Numbered from the stretch's first letter, positions 24,615-33,734 are shown. The stretch is 64,000 nt of DNA from Flavobacteriales bacterium (GCA_019638085.1 JAHBUL010000013.1:50206-114205); one strand, 5' to 3'. Numbers and translations: made by a program. The notes: generated by a model from the letters alone, not told the origin.

Positions 24615-25100
24615 TCAGAGCGAGCGGATGAGCTCGAGCATCGCGCGGGCCTGGTCCTTCGTGAGCTCTTGATCAGGCATCACGGTCTTGGTCTCTTCAA
24701 CCAATGCTTGTGCGTCGGGATCATTCTCCACCATCCATTGCGTGTGGAGCATCATGTTCATGATCCACTCGGGCTTACGTTCGTTGATCACGCCCTTCCA
24801 GCCGGGACCAATGACCTTTTCTTCGGTCAGGCCGTGGCATACATGGCACTTGGCATCAAAGATCTTTTTGGCCTCAGTGACCATGCCTTGGTCAATATCC
24901 TTGCCCAAGGTGATATCATCCGCAGTGATGAATCCCGCCGGATAGGAAGGTGTTGCCGGTGCCTTGTCCGCTACTGGTGCAGCTGCCTTGGGCGTGTCGG
25001 AAGATGCTGCTTCCTTGGGCGTATCGCTGCCACAGGCCGCTACCAGCAACGCGAAGCTCAAGGGCAAAAAGGCGCGACCGAGAGAGAATGATGTGTACAT
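24615..25100 (-). CDS. Lipoprotein cytochrome c, paralogue of the nos-operon cytochrome
   Basis: Monoheme cytochrome c lipoprotein of 161 residues. The signal ends LLVAACGSD; an Ala/Pro/Lys linker leads to the heme-binding motif FDAKCHVCHGLTEEKV, and a likely distal Met lies in KTVMPDQELTKDQ. The segments KVIGPGWKGVIN and RKPEWIMNMMLHT align with the protein at 22663-23151, so the pair arose by duplication. It lies directly downstream of nirK (112 bases), in the same direction, and may supply electrons to NirK while its paralogue serves NosZ. ATG at 25100 is chosen for the signal peptide. Confidence 0.9.
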   Translation of the reverse strand: MYTSFSLGRAFLPLSFALLVAACGSDTPKEAASSDTPKAAAPVADKAPATPSYPAGFITADDITLGKDIDQGMVTEAKKIFDAKCHVCHGLTEEKVIGPGWKGVINERKPEWIMNMMLHTQWMVENDPDAQALVEETKTVMPDQELTKDQARAMLELIRSL

Positions 25101-25212
25101 GAGGGATGATGGATTTATGTATTTCGGGGTGATTCCCACGGGGCGAAGTTCTCTGAAAATTCCTCGTCCCGCAAAAGAAACAGTTGAACGCTACATCTGT
25201 TCTCCACCGAAC

Positions 25213-26307
25213 TCACTGTGAACTATGCGGCTTGGCCACCTGTTCCATCAGGTCGTTGTTCCAATCTCCACCCACCTTCACATGGCCAACAGCATTGAAC
25301 ACAAGCGCCTTTATCAACTCGTGGTCCACGAAAGCATAGGTGCCCGGTTGGCGGAATTTGTACATGGCAGCGACGGCCGCCCCCCCGGGCACATCCCAGG
25401 TTTCATAGTTCGTGGCCGGGCGATCGTTGAACGATCCTCCGTTCCAGACCAGGTCGGCATGGCCACCGATGATGTGGAATCGCGCATCGATGTTGCAGGA
25501 CGCTGTGATGAAAAGCACTTTCTCCCCAACATCAGCCAGCATGGCGTTCTCGTTCAGGAGCGCACCTGCCGTGCCGTTCAGCATGATGTGCGTGGGCGTT
25601 AAGGTCTTCATCACTTGGATCATATCGGCGAAGCCTTCGGCCGGGGTGTCATAGTCCTTGTATTTCCCCTGATCGTCCTTGGGAACATAGTAATCCTGTT
25701 CCACGACGTAATAAGCGCGGTCATAGGTGACCCGCTTACCGTTCTCATCGGTTAAACCATTGCGGGGAAGTACCATGATGGCGCCGTTCATCCCGGAGGC
25801 CACGTGCAAGGGAACCATGGCGCCACCCGGAGCGCAGTGGTACACGAACACCCCCGGTTTTGTGACCCGGAAGCGAATGGTGGCTTCCTGCCCCGGGGCC
25901 ACTTCGGTAAGGTCTCCGCCCCCCATGGCGCCGGTGGCTGCGTGGAAGTCCACATTGTGCATCATGCTGCTGGTCTTCGGGTTCACCACGGTCACCTCCA
26001 CATAATCACCCTCGTGCGCTACAATGATCGGGGCGGGTACTGAGCCATTGAATGTAAGTGCCCAGAACGAGGTGATGGGATCGATCTTTATCTTCTTTTC
26101 CTCTATTGTTAATCGCACCTCCACTACTACAGGTCCTCCTTTCGCCACTTGATCGTGCTCGGGCAGGGCCGGTGGAGGGACCATGATCTGCTGTACACGG
26201 GGCAAAGCATCAGGGTTGGTTGCCTTGGGTTCATCGAAAACAGATCTGCTCGTACAGGAACCGAAGGTTACTAGTGCCGAGAGCAAAAGAAGTTTGTTCA
26301 TCTTCAT
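25213..26307 (-). CDS. nirK: Copper nitrite reductase NirK
   Basis: Reduces nitrite to nitric oxide in the periplasm; 364 residues, normal for NirK. Ligands are intact: HNVDFH (type 1 then type 2 His), FVYHCAPGG (type 2 His, type 1 Cys), VPLHVASGMNG (type 1 His and Met), and a later FHIIGGHADLVW holding the third type 2 His. The N-terminus has a lipoprotein-like signal ending TFGSCTS, so the enzyme is probably membrane-anchored like AniA. ATG at 26307 is chosen for the signal. The second cytochrome c follows downstream. No Fnr-type site was found upstream. Confidence 0.95.
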   Translation of the reverse strand: MKMNKLLLLSALVTFGSCTSRSVFDEPKATNPDALPRVQQIMVPPPALPEHDQVAKGGPVVVEVRLTIEEKKIKIDPITSFWALTFNGSVPAPIIVAHEGDYVEVTVVNPKTSSMMHNVDFHAATGAMGGGDLTEVAPGQEATIRFRVTKPGVFVYHCAPGGAMVPLHVASGMNGAIMVLPRNGLTDENGKRVTYDRAYYVVEQDYYVPKDDQGKYKDYDTPAEGFADMIQVMKTLTPTHIMLNGTAGALLNENAMLADVGEKVLFITASCNIDARFHIIGGHADLVWNGGSFNDRPATNYETWDVPGGAAVAAMYKFRQPGTYAFVDHELIKALVFNAVGHVKVGGDWNNDLMEQVAKPHSSQ

Positions 26308-26682
26308 GGGACCGGTGGTTTCGGAGGGGAACAAGTTTACAACCATTTGGTTCCCTAGGGTGGAGATGCACGAGGTCGATCAGCTTTTGAAAGCACCGTA
26401 TTCGTGTGTGTGCATCTTCATTCAGCAGTGGCTACCTTCTGCGCTCCCGCTGCTAGTCGGGCAGCGCAAAAGCGGTGTAAGGCAACCTCCACCCGTGGCT
26501 CCGAAACATGGAGGAGCGAGCCCGAAGGTGATCGCCGTGGGCCCGTTCCTTGATCATGGAAATAAGAGGCAATTGCCCCGGGAGATGCACGGTTTCACGA
26601 ATGGCCTGAAACATCCTGCACAACTGACCAAATGTTCATCACAAGGTCTTTCTCATACATTGCGGAGTCAAACCCCATATTC
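26308..26682. other. Divergent intergenic region between nirK and the Omp28-like gene
   Basis: No gene seen. It must hold the nirK promoter on the minus strand and that of the Omp28-like gene on the plus strand. I found no clear -7 box pair and no TGA-N6-TCA palindrome. Confidence 0.5.
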
Positions 26683-28047
26683 ATGAAACACATTACCCTC
26701 AAATTAGCCCTCACAGCATTCTGCATGGGGCTCATGGCCTTTGCGGTCCAGGCCCAGAATGCCTTCTTGGATGGACTTTCCTTCCCGAGGTATGTCAAGG
26801 CGAACGTGAACTATCCGGTCTCGGTAAAGGTGAAGAACCAAAGTTCCATTCCACTTCCCAGCTTTTCGGTCCGCTGGCGATTGGATGGCGGTGCTTGGAA
26901 CAATGGCACTACGATCAATGTCGCTTCACCGGGCCTACAGAACGGAGGTTACTATATGCCTGTCACACATCCGATCCAGTTGAACGCCACCCAAGGGGTC
27001 CATACGCTGGAGGTGGAAGTCTTGTCATCAAATGATTCCGACCCGACGAACAATACCCTCACGGTGAGCTTCACGGCCATTAACACCTGGGCGGAGAAGT
27101 TCGTGCTGTTGGAGGGTCGGACCGAGACCTGGTGTCCCCAGTGCCCAGTTGCGAATACCGCCACCAACACGCTTGCGCTCAACCCCAAGTTCGCCGTGGC
27201 CAAATTCCACCTCAGTGATGCCTTTGCATTCCCGGAGGGCACTTCCTATTACAACAGTCGCTATAACGTCAACTTCACGCCTGCAGGAGTGATTGACATG
27301 GGTGAGTACGGCGATTACCCTGCGAACTATGCTTCGGGGGCCTGGAACGATGAAATGACCGCGCGTGCCAATGGTGTGGCACCGGCCAGCTTGAACATGA
27401 CCTCTTCACTCAACTGGAATACCCGTGAATTGACCGTGTCGATCACTGCCAACTTCACCTATGCCTTCACCGGTCCGTTCAACCTGAACGTTTACGTGCT
27501 GGAGGATGCGGTCCCGGGCGCCCAAAGCAACGCCCCTGCCGGCTATTTGCATAACAAGGTGGTGCGCGCCATGCTCGGTGGCACCTCCGGCACCAGCGGT
27601 GTAGTCCCCAACGATCCGGTGGTGGGTACGCCTTACACCACGAGCTATACCTACACCGTTCCGCCCACCTTCAAGTTGGGTGATCTGCAGCTCATCGGTG
27701 TATTGGAGCATGCGATCTCCATGGCCAACCGGTATTGTGTGAACGCGGCGAAGGGAGCGGCCAGCCCCGTGGGTATCGAAGAAGTGGCCTCCGCGAATGC
27801 CAACTTGGATGTGTATCCGAACCCGTTCAGCGATGCGGTGAACATTTCGTTGAAGGGTATCTCGGGGAAAGCACAGGTGGAACTGCTATCCATGGACGGA
27901 CGTGTACTCCTGCAGCGTGACCTGATGCTTGAAGGAGGCCACTCCGTACGGCTGGACCTGGGGATGGAGTTGCCCGCGAGCCTGTACATCATCCGGGTCA
28001 CCACTTCGGACATGGTGGCGCAAAAGCCTTTACTGAAAGCACATTGA
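26683..28047 (+). CDS. Secreted Omp28-like protein with CxxC and type IX sorting tail
   Basis: Secreted protein of 454 residues. The signal peptide (MKHITLKLALTAFCMGLMAF and on to AQA) is followed by a beta-sandwich of the CARDB kind (about 25-140), then a thioredoxin-like segment with TETWCPQCPVANT, as in the Omp28 family, and a beta-rich domain. The C-terminal 75 residues form a type IX sorting domain (LDVYPNPFSDAVNI and on to SLYIIRVTT). It would be exported by the Por system and attached to the surface or released. Function unknown; CPQC suggests redox activity. A hairpin terminator follows. Confidence 0.85.
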   Translation: MKHITLKLALTAFCMGLMAFAVQAQNAFLDGLSFPRYVKANVNYPVSVKVKNQSSIPLPSFSVRWRLDGGAWNNGTTINVASPGLQNGGYYMPVTHPIQLNATQGVHTLEVEVLSSNDSDPTNNTLTVSFTAINTWAEKFVLLEGRTETWCPQCPVANTATNTLALNPKFAVAKFHLSDAFAFPEGTSYYNSRYNVNFTPAGVIDMGEYGDYPANYASGAWNDEMTARANGVAPASLNMTSSLNWNTRELTVSITANFTYAFTGPFNLNVYVLEDAVPGAQSNAPAGYLHNKVVRAMLGGTSGTSGVVPNDPVVGTPYTTSYTYTVPPTFKLGDLQLIGVLEHAISMANRYCVNAAKGAASPVGIEEVASANANLDVYPNPFSDAVNISLKGISGKAQVELLSMDGRVLLQRDLMLEGGHSVRLDLGMELPASLYIIRVTTSDMVAQKPLLKAH

Positions 28048-28070
28048 GCACTTCACATGAAATTCAAGGG

Positions 28071-28094
28071 AAAGGGGCGATCACAGCCCCTTTT
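28071..28094 (+). terminator. Terminator after the Omp28-like gene
   Basis: AAAGGGGC-GATCACA-GCCCCTTT with TTTT at the end, 24 bases after the stop at 28047: a standard intrinsic terminator. Confidence 0.85.
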
Positions 28095-28228
28095 CCTGTT
28101 CATGACCACGTGCTTCTTCCGTCCTTCACCGGTGCATTCGCAAATGTGAAAGATGCGGAAGTGCCGCATTACGCCGACCCCGATCGGGGTCACATGTTAC
28201 CTTCGCAACGAACGCATTTATTATTTCC

Positions 28229-30625
28229 ATGCCCTCTACCAGAACATCCACTGCCGAAGGATCCATCACCTTGGACGAGCTGAAGGAAGAGATCCTTCGT
28301 GACTATACATTGGTATGCCTCAGCCGTGAAGCCAGCCTGCTGGGCCGCAAGGAAGTGCTTACCGGTAAAGCCAAGTTCGGCATCTTCGGTGACGGCAAGG
28401 AGCTTGCGCAGGTATGCATGGCCAAGCAATTCCGCCCCGGTGATTGGCGCAGTGGGTATTACCGCGACATGACCTTCATGTTCGCCATCGGCGAGCTCAC
28501 CGTGCAGCAATGGTTCGCGCAGCTGTACGCCCACGCCGATGTGGAGGCCGAACCCTCCAGCGCTGGCCGCCAGATGAACGGCCACTTCGCTACCCGCAGC
28601 TTGGATGCCAGCGGCAATTGGAAGAACCTCACCGAGCAGTACAACTCCAGTCCGGACATCTCCCCCACCGCCGGGCAAATGCCGCGGCTTCTCGGCCTTG
28701 CACAGGCCAGCAAAATGTTCCGTCAGAACAAGGGATTACAGAGCTATACCCACTTCAGCGACCAGGGGAATGAGGTGGCCTTCGGTACCATTGGCGATGC
28801 CAGCACCAGCGAAGGGCTTTTCTGGGAAACGATGAACGCGGCCGGTGTGCTGCAAGTGCCCATGGCCGTGAGCGTGTGGGACGATGGCTGGGGCATCAGC
28901 GTGAGCAAGGAATACCAGACCACGAAAGGCAGCATCAGCAAGCTGCTCCAAGGTTTTGAGAAACAGGAGAACACCAACGGGATCCGTATCCACAAGGTGA
29001 AGGGCTGGGACTATCCCGCGCTGAACAAGACCTACGAGCAAGCTATCGGGCAGTGTCGCGAGGAACATGTGCCTTGCCTGATCCATGTGGAAGAGATCAC
29101 GCAACCGCAAGGGCACAGCACCAGCGGCAGTCACGAGCGCTACAAGAGCAAGGAACTGCTGGAGTGGTACAAGACCGCCGACTGCAACGTGCGTTTCCGC
29201 GAATTCATCCTGGCCTTCAAGCCGGGTGGAAGGCCCCTTGCCACGGCAGAGGAATTGGATGAGATCCAAGCCCAGGCCAAGGCCGATGCACGCAGCGCTC
29301 AAAAAGCCGCATGGGCCGCCTATCTGGCACCCATCAAGGAAGAACGCCAAGCGGTGATCAGCTTGGTGAAAGCCTTGGATGTGGAGGGTGGCGAAGCACT
29401 GGCCAATGAGCTCTTCAACACCATGGACGCCGGGAGGAAGGAGATCCTGAGCACGGCCCGCCGCGCCTTGCTCCTCGCCCGGACCGCCGGAGTGGATTGC
29501 ACGGAGCTTCGCACCTGGACCGAACAAGCCATGGCCGACAATACCGAACGTTACGGCAGCCATCTGTACAGCGAGAGTGCGAAAAGCTGCTTGAACGTGG
29601 CGGAGGTTCCTGCGGAATATGCCGGCGGAGAGGAAGTGGATGGCCGCATCATCATCCGCGACAACTTCGCGGCGCTTTTCGAGAAAGAGCCACTGCTGCT
29701 CACCTTCGGGGAGGATACCGGCAAGATCGGGGACGTGAACCAAGGCATGGAAGGCATGCAGACCCGCTTCGGCGAACTGCGTGTGAGTGACGTAGGCATC
29801 CGCGAGGCCACCATCTTGGGCCAAGGCATCGGGATGGCACTGCGTGGATTACGGCCCGTGGCGGAGATCCAGTATCTGGACTACCTGCTCTTTTGCCTGC
29901 AAGGCATGAGCGACGATCTGGCGACCATCCAATGGCGCACCAAGGGTGGTCAGAAAGCTCCGTTGATCGTGCGCACACGGGGGCATCGGCTCGAAGGTGT
30001 ATGGCACAGCGGCAGCCCGATGGGCATGATCCTCAATAGCCTGCGAGGCATTGTGGTTTGTGTACCGCGCAACATGCAGCAGGCTGCCGGCATGTACAAC
30101 ACGCTGGTCCAAAGCGACGACCCTGCCTTGGTGATCGAATGCCTCAACGGCTACCGGACCAAGGAACACCTGCCCAGCAACCTCGGCGAATTCACCGTAC
30201 CCATCGGCATTCCGGAAATCGTCTGTGAAGGCACGGACCTCACGCTGGTGAGCTACGGTAGCACCTTCCACATCTGCAAACAAGCAGCGGAGCGGCTTTA
30301 TGAAATGGGCATCGATGTGGAAATGGTGGATGCACGCACCCTCCTCCCCTTCGACCGCGAGCACCGCATTGTGGAAAGCCTGAAGAAGACCAACCGCCTG
30401 CTGGTAGTGGACGAGGACGTGCCCGGTGGCGCCAGCGCTTACATCCTGCAGCAAATACTGCAAGTGCAAGGCGGCTACCGCTGGCTGGATAGCGCACCGG
30501 TAACACTTACCGCAAAGGCGCACCGCCCGGCGTATGGGTCCGATGGCGACTACTTCAGCAAGCCCTCTTTCGAGGATGTGGTGGAGACGGTGTTGGGGAT
30601 GATGCGGGAAGCGGGACTTTCCTGA
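28229..30625 (+). CDS. 2-oxoacid dehydrogenase E1, fused alpha and beta subunits
   Basis: Thiamine-diphosphate E1 component of a branched-chain or pyruvate-type dehydrogenase complex, with alpha (about 1-400) and beta (about 460-798) subunits in one chain of 798 residues. The ThDP motif appears as FGTIGDASTSEGLFWETMNA (GD...N type) in the alpha half. The beta half shows LLTFGEDTGKIGDVNQG, IREATILGQGIGMALRGLRP and EIQYLDYLLF. The late LTLVSYGSTFHIC and DEDVPGGASAYI are typical of E1 beta. One-chain E1 genes are common in Bacteroidota. No E2 or E3 gene is nearby. TACCTTCG at 28198-28205 is a likely -7 box. Confidence 0.93.
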   Translation: MPSTRTSTAEGSITLDELKEEILRDYTLVCLSREASLLGRKEVLTGKAKFGIFGDGKELAQVCMAKQFRPGDWRSGYYRDMTFMFAIGELTVQQWFAQLYAHADVEAEPSSAGRQMNGHFATRSLDASGNWKNLTEQYNSSPDISPTAGQMPRLLGLAQASKMFRQNKGLQSYTHFSDQGNEVAFGTIGDASTSEGLFWETMNAAGVLQVPMAVSVWDDGWGISVSKEYQTTKGSISKLLQGFEKQENTNGIRIHKVKGWDYPALNKTYEQAIGQCREEHVPCLIHVEEITQPQGHSTSGSHERYKSKELLEWYKTADCNVRFREFILAFKPGGRPLATAEELDEIQAQAKADARSAQKAAWAAYLAPIKEERQAVISLVKALDVEGGEALANELFNTMDAGRKEILSTARRALLLARTAGVDCTELRTWTEQAMADNTERYGSHLYSESAKSCLNVAEVPAEYAGGEEVDGRIIIRDNFAALFEKEPLLLTFGEDTGKIGDVNQGMEGMQTRFGELRVSDVGIREATILGQGIGMALRGLRPVAEIQYLDYLLFCLQGMSDDLATIQWRTKGGQKAPLIVRTRGHRLEGVWHSGSPMGMILNSLRGIVVCVPRNMQQAAGMYNTLVQSDDPALVIECLNGYRTKEHLPSNLGEFTVPIGIPEIVCEGTDLTLVSYGSTFHICKQAAERLYEMGIDVEMVDARTLLPFDREHRIVESLKKTNRLLVVDEDVPGGASAYILQQILQVQGGYRWLDSAPVTLTAKAHRPAYGSDGDYFSKPSFEDVVETVLGMMREAGLS

Positions 30626-30630
30626 GCGCA

Positions 30631-30862
30631 ATGAGTCCGCGAGCGATCCAGGATATTGACGGATTTCGATTCTACTTCTTCAGTCTGGAGTAAAATGAAC
30701 CACCACACATTCACGTGGAGAAAGGTGGCGGTCCTGCTAAATGGTGGCTGACACCACTTATCGGACGTTACCATCGAGGACGCGAACATCGAGGGTCTTA
30801 CCATTTCCGGACATAACATCGCGGCATTGATCGAAGCGGAGTTGGAGCGGCGCAAGGGTTAG
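30631..30862 (+). pseudogene. DUF4160 gene broken by a stop codon and a frameshift
   Basis: The reading frame from ATG at 30631 gives MSPRAIQDIDGFRFYFFSLE, then TAA, then NEPPHIHVEKGGGPAKWWL in the same frame. DUF4160 proteins read MxxIxxIxGYRFFFYSxExxEPPHIHVxKGxxxAKFWL, so the stop replaces a single codon of an otherwise intact domain. After about 30745 the homologous frame is lost; a different frame continues with DVTIEDANIEGLTISGHNIA to the TAG at 30862. DUF4160 genes are often paired with DUF2442 genes in what look like toxin-antitoxin modules; no partner is intact here. Confidence 0.75.
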
Positions 30863-30997
30863 ATCGACCTAAACACAACCCTCACGCTCGTATTTATGGC
30901 GAGTGTGTGAAACCCCTGCAAGGCCTTTGTCCGGTCGGTGCATAAGGTGTCGACCGCAGGGTCCGGTCCATTATATTGCGGAGGCAATCACCGCATT

Positions 30998-31372
30998 ATG
31001 TTCAATATACCCGAAGGCGACCGGGACAATGATCTGGACCTACATCGCTTCAGTCGAATGAGTGAAGCGGAATTCAAGGCGCGCGTTTCAAAAGGTGAGC
31101 GTTTCATTATCTATCGCTACACGCTTTCAGCCCTCGTTTATTCAGTGACCCGTCCGACCAAAGTGTATGTTTCATCGGGTCGCATGAGCGCTGTGCTTAA
31201 TGGTGTTCCTTTCACGATCATTTCCGCAGTGCTCGGTTGGTGGTTCATCACTGGCCCGATCAGAACGATCTCATCCATCATTGCAAATTCACGCGGAGGC
31301 ATCGATGTTTCCTCTGAGATCCTGGAGCACATCCGAAAACAGGATGTGTTCCATCTGTACGGCATGCGCTGA
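30998..31372 (+). CDS. Hypothetical membrane-associated protein
   Basis: Protein of 124 residues. ATG at 30998 begins MFNIPEGDRDNDLDLHRFSR, an acidic head, after an in-frame upstream stretch that does not look coding. One hydrophobic segment, TIISAVLGWWFITGP, lies at about residues 70-85; the rest is soluble, with KARVSKGERFIIYRYTLSAL before it. No family recognised. It is flanked by the DUF4160 pseudogene and the J-domain gene, and a partial -7-like TATATTGC lies upstream. It may be a small regulator or a remnant; confidence is moderate because the frame is short. Confidence 0.55.
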   Translation: MFNIPEGDRDNDLDLHRFSRMSEAEFKARVSKGERFIIYRYTLSALVYSVTRPTKVYVSSGRMSAVLNGVPFTIISAVLGWWFITGPIRTISSIIANSRGGIDVSSEILEHIRKQDVFHLYGMR

Positions 31373-31496
31373 AGGATGAAAGCCTAACGTCATCTCAAGA
31401 GTCTTCTAGCTTGGACTCCATCCATCGCTCCCCTATTATGCATGTTCATCGCATCTTGCGAGCTGCATTGTCCATTCGTGGGCTCGTGCTTCCCGG

Positions 31497-32057
31497 ATGA
31501 ACCCATACAGCACACTCGGAATCCCACATAACGCTGACCTAGCGGCGATCCGCGATGCATACCGCTCCAAGGCCAAGCTGTACCGCCCGGACGTAAGTGA
31601 ACATCCGGATGCGCATGAACGGTTCATCCTGATCACCCAAGCCTATGACCTGCTGTGTGATCCCGTAAAGCGCGCACGGTTTGATCAATTGTTGAAAGCG
31701 CAGCAGGGGCAAGCCAGCACTCCGCGAGCGCAGCATCGGCATGAGCAAGACCTCCGCCGCAGCCGGAAGCAAGCGGAAAGGCGCGCCGCAGCATATAGCC
31801 AGATGGGCTACGAGCGGTTCGATAAGGAGTTCTTTTCCGAGACCGTGAGCTACTATGGCCCGAAGATGCTGGGATGCTTAGGCATCTTCGTAGTAGGCAT
31901 GATCGTCTTCGTACTCTGTGTGGTGCTTATCATCCAACTCGAATTGCCTACCGTACTGATCGCAGTTCCACTTTTTGCCTTTATACCTACCGGCGCATGG
32001 CTGAGCACTGGTTTTGATGCTTGGCATGAACGACGCAGGAAGCAGAAGAACAGGTAG
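31497..32057 (+). CDS. J-domain (DnaJ-like) membrane protein with altered HPD motif
   Basis: Protein of 186 residues. Residues 1-62 are a J domain: NPYSTLGIPHNADLAAIRD, then AYRSKAKLYRPDVSEHP and ITQAYDLLCDPVKRARFDQL. The HPD tripeptide that is essential for stimulating Hsp70 reads RPD here, one base change (CAC to CGC) from the family norm, so normal co-chaperone function is doubtful. Residues 63-110 form a basic helical linker (RRSRKQAERRAAAYS). Two hydrophobic helices follow (CLGIFVVGMIVFVLCVVLII and the next), so it is anchored in the membrane with the J domain in the cytoplasm. Confidence 0.85.
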   Translation: MNPYSTLGIPHNADLAAIRDAYRSKAKLYRPDVSEHPDAHERFILITQAYDLLCDPVKRARFDQLLKAQQGQASTPRAQHRHEQDLRRSRKQAERRAAAYSQMGYERFDKEFFSETVSYYGPKMLGCLGIFVVGMIVFVLCVVLIIQLELPTVLIAVPLFAFIPTGAWLSTGFDAWHERRRKQKNR

Positions 32058-32153
32058 CTTTCACTGGTCCTCGCTACACCTGCCCCCTCTGAACACCATC
32101 TCATTAAGACCATTTCTCATTTTGTTCTTTTTGGATCGCCGACCTTTACCCTC

Positions 32154-32498
32154 ATGCAACTCACAACCGCCGAGATCCAACAAGCCCTTCGCATCAGTAA
32201 GGCCATCGAAGCGCACCTTGAGCATATCCGGACCGTGAACGTGAACAGCACTGATCTCTACAGTATGCTCGCGGACCTTGATCTGATCGAGCGTGACCCG
32301 GGCCATGGAAACCACTTCAGGCTTTTCTTGCAGAAGCTGGTGAAAGCGAACATGCTCAACCTCATTCCGCAATGCACCGCAATGCCCCGCAGCGGTGGCA
32401 AATACGATTGGACCTTCAACCGGGCGGCCAGCCGAATGCCCACCCGGAGAGCGGCCCCTGCTGCTTCCGAAGAGGCTGCTACGGAGGTGTCGTCGTAG
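32154..32498 (+). CDS. Hypothetical small protein, possible winged helix
   Basis: Protein of 114 residues with no family I can name. Residues 1-85 are helical and end in SGGKYDWTFNRA, a beta hairpin of the kind that ends a winged helix; LQKLVKANMLNLIPQC could be the preceding recognition-like helix. The last 25 residues are Ala/Arg/Glu-rich and disordered. It is transcribed on the plus strand between the J-domain gene and an acetyltransferase gene. Confidence 0.65.
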   Translation: MQLTTAEIQQALRISKAIEAHLEHIRTVNVNSTDLYSMLADLDLIERDPGHGNHFRLFLQKLVKANMLNLIPQCTAMPRSGGKYDWTFNRAASRMPTRRAAPAASEEAATEVSS

Positions 32499-32685
32499 CC
32501 ACCTCACACCCGTGTCTTTTGATCGGCCCGTGGAGGTGAGCCTAGGACCATACAAGTGTATCTTTTCTTCAAGTGCGCTTTTCGCGAATGTGCGTGCTTG
32601 TTGATGGCCTCCAGCTTGTTGCGTCACACGCCAAAACGGATCCGCACAACCGCCCCCGACCAAGCTTTTGGACCATCCTGGCTTT

Positions 32686-33207
32686 ATGCTCCACATTCCC
32701 TCCCTCGAAGGCTTGACCACCGAGCAACTCGTTTTCCGGCAGCCGGTGCTAGCGGATAGCACCTGGTGGATGGAATACATGAACAACGCCGAGGCTATTC
32801 GCTTTATGCCGTTCACGGTGGGGAGTGAAACTGATTGCGCTGCCTTCATCCAACGCTCGCTGGACCGCATCGCCCGTGATGGTTCTTGCCTCAACGTGAT
32901 CTCGGAACGCGCCTCCAACAAGCCGGTAGGCATGATCGGCTTGCTGACGCAGGAAGTGGACGATATTACGGAACTCGAGATCGGTTACCACCTGCTGCCT
33001 TCTGCGTGGGGCCGTGGCTATGCGACAGAAGCGGCGATGGCTTGCAAGGAGTTCGCCCGGGAGCACGAATTAGCTCCTTCGGTGATCTCATTGATCGACC
33101 ATGGGAACTTGAAGAGCCAAGGGGTGGCGAAGCGGAACGGCATGCGCTATGAGAAGGACACCGTGCATCGCGGCACGCCGGCCATGGTGTTCCGCGTGGA
33201 AATTTGA
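32686..33207 (+). CDS. GNAT family N-acetyltransferase
   Basis: RimJ/RimL-like acetyltransferase of 173 residues. The acetyl-CoA loop is LLPSAWGRGYATEAAMA (the usual Q/R-x-x-G-x-G/A form), preceded by the strand ITELEIGYHL and followed by NLKSQGVAKRNGMRYEKD. N-terminal strand TEQLVFRQPVLADSTWW begins the fold. ATG at 32686 is chosen; the in-frame ATG 6 codons upstream is less likely. Substrate cannot be inferred. A second member of the same group lies at 38112-38675. Confidence 0.88.
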   Translation: MLHIPSLEGLTTEQLVFRQPVLADSTWWMEYMNNAEAIRFMPFTVGSETDCAAFIQRSLDRIARDGSCLNVISERASNKPVGMIGLLTQEVDDITELEIGYHLLPSAWGRGYATEAAMACKEFAREHELAPSVISLIDHGNLKSQGVAKRNGMRYEKDTVHRGTPAMVFRVEI

Positions 33208-33247
33208 TCGCCCGTTCCAGAACAAAGGCGAAACAAAGCCCTTTGGA

Positions 33248-33619
33248 TCACACGCTCCTCTTCAAGCCGATCACGCCGATGATGATCAGCGCGAACCAGA
33301 GAAGCTGCATGCCATTCGCAGGTTGCTTGAACCACAACGTGTCGATCATCTTGGAACTGATCAACGCTACTGCCATCCATACCGCGAAGGCGGTGCTGGC
33401 GGGAATGGTGCGCATGCTCATGGACAGGAAGATCACGTTGCCCGCGCCGAAGACGGCATATCCCAGGAAAGGCAACAACGACTTGGCGTGCAATGGATCA
33501 CTGAGGAGTCCGTCCCAGCCCATCTCCTTTACCGCCTCTACGTCCATGGCCTTTACTGCGTAAAGCCAGATGGATTCACTGAGCGAGGCGATGAGAAGAA
33601 AGATCCAACTAATGGCCAT
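33248..33619 (-). CDS. Small multidrug resistance (SMR) family transporter
   Basis: Four-helix protein of 123 residues. The hallmark Glu of SMR proteins is present in the first helix (FLLIASLSESIWLYAVKAM), as is the helix 2-3 region LGYAVFGAGNVIFLSMS and a positively charged end, GVIGLKRSV. Antiporter of cationic drugs or guanidinium-type compounds by family. An insert before helix 2 (EAVKEMGWDGLLSDPLHAK) makes it longer than the usual 105-110 residues. It converges with the acetyltransferase gene and lies 115 bases downstream of the adenylate cyclase gene. Confidence 0.75.
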   Translation of the reverse strand: MAISWIFLLIASLSESIWLYAVKAMDVEAVKEMGWDGLLSDPLHAKSLLPFLGYAVFGAGNVIFLSMSMRTIPASTAFAVWMAVALISSKMIDTLWFKQPANGMQLLWFALIIIGVIGLKRSV

Positions 33620-33734
33620 ACTTTACATTTTTCGGGGTGCAAAGAAAAGGGCATAGGATTAAGCGGCATAGGATTTTCACCGAATTAACTGCAACAGAAG
33701 GACTGGCGTTCCCTATTGCGCCTTCCCCCGATGC

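Noticed and set aside
28736..30631. Long minus-strand frames (28736-29824 and 29849-30631)
   Set aside because: Antisense shadows of the E1 fusion gene, His/Arg-rich, no family match visible.
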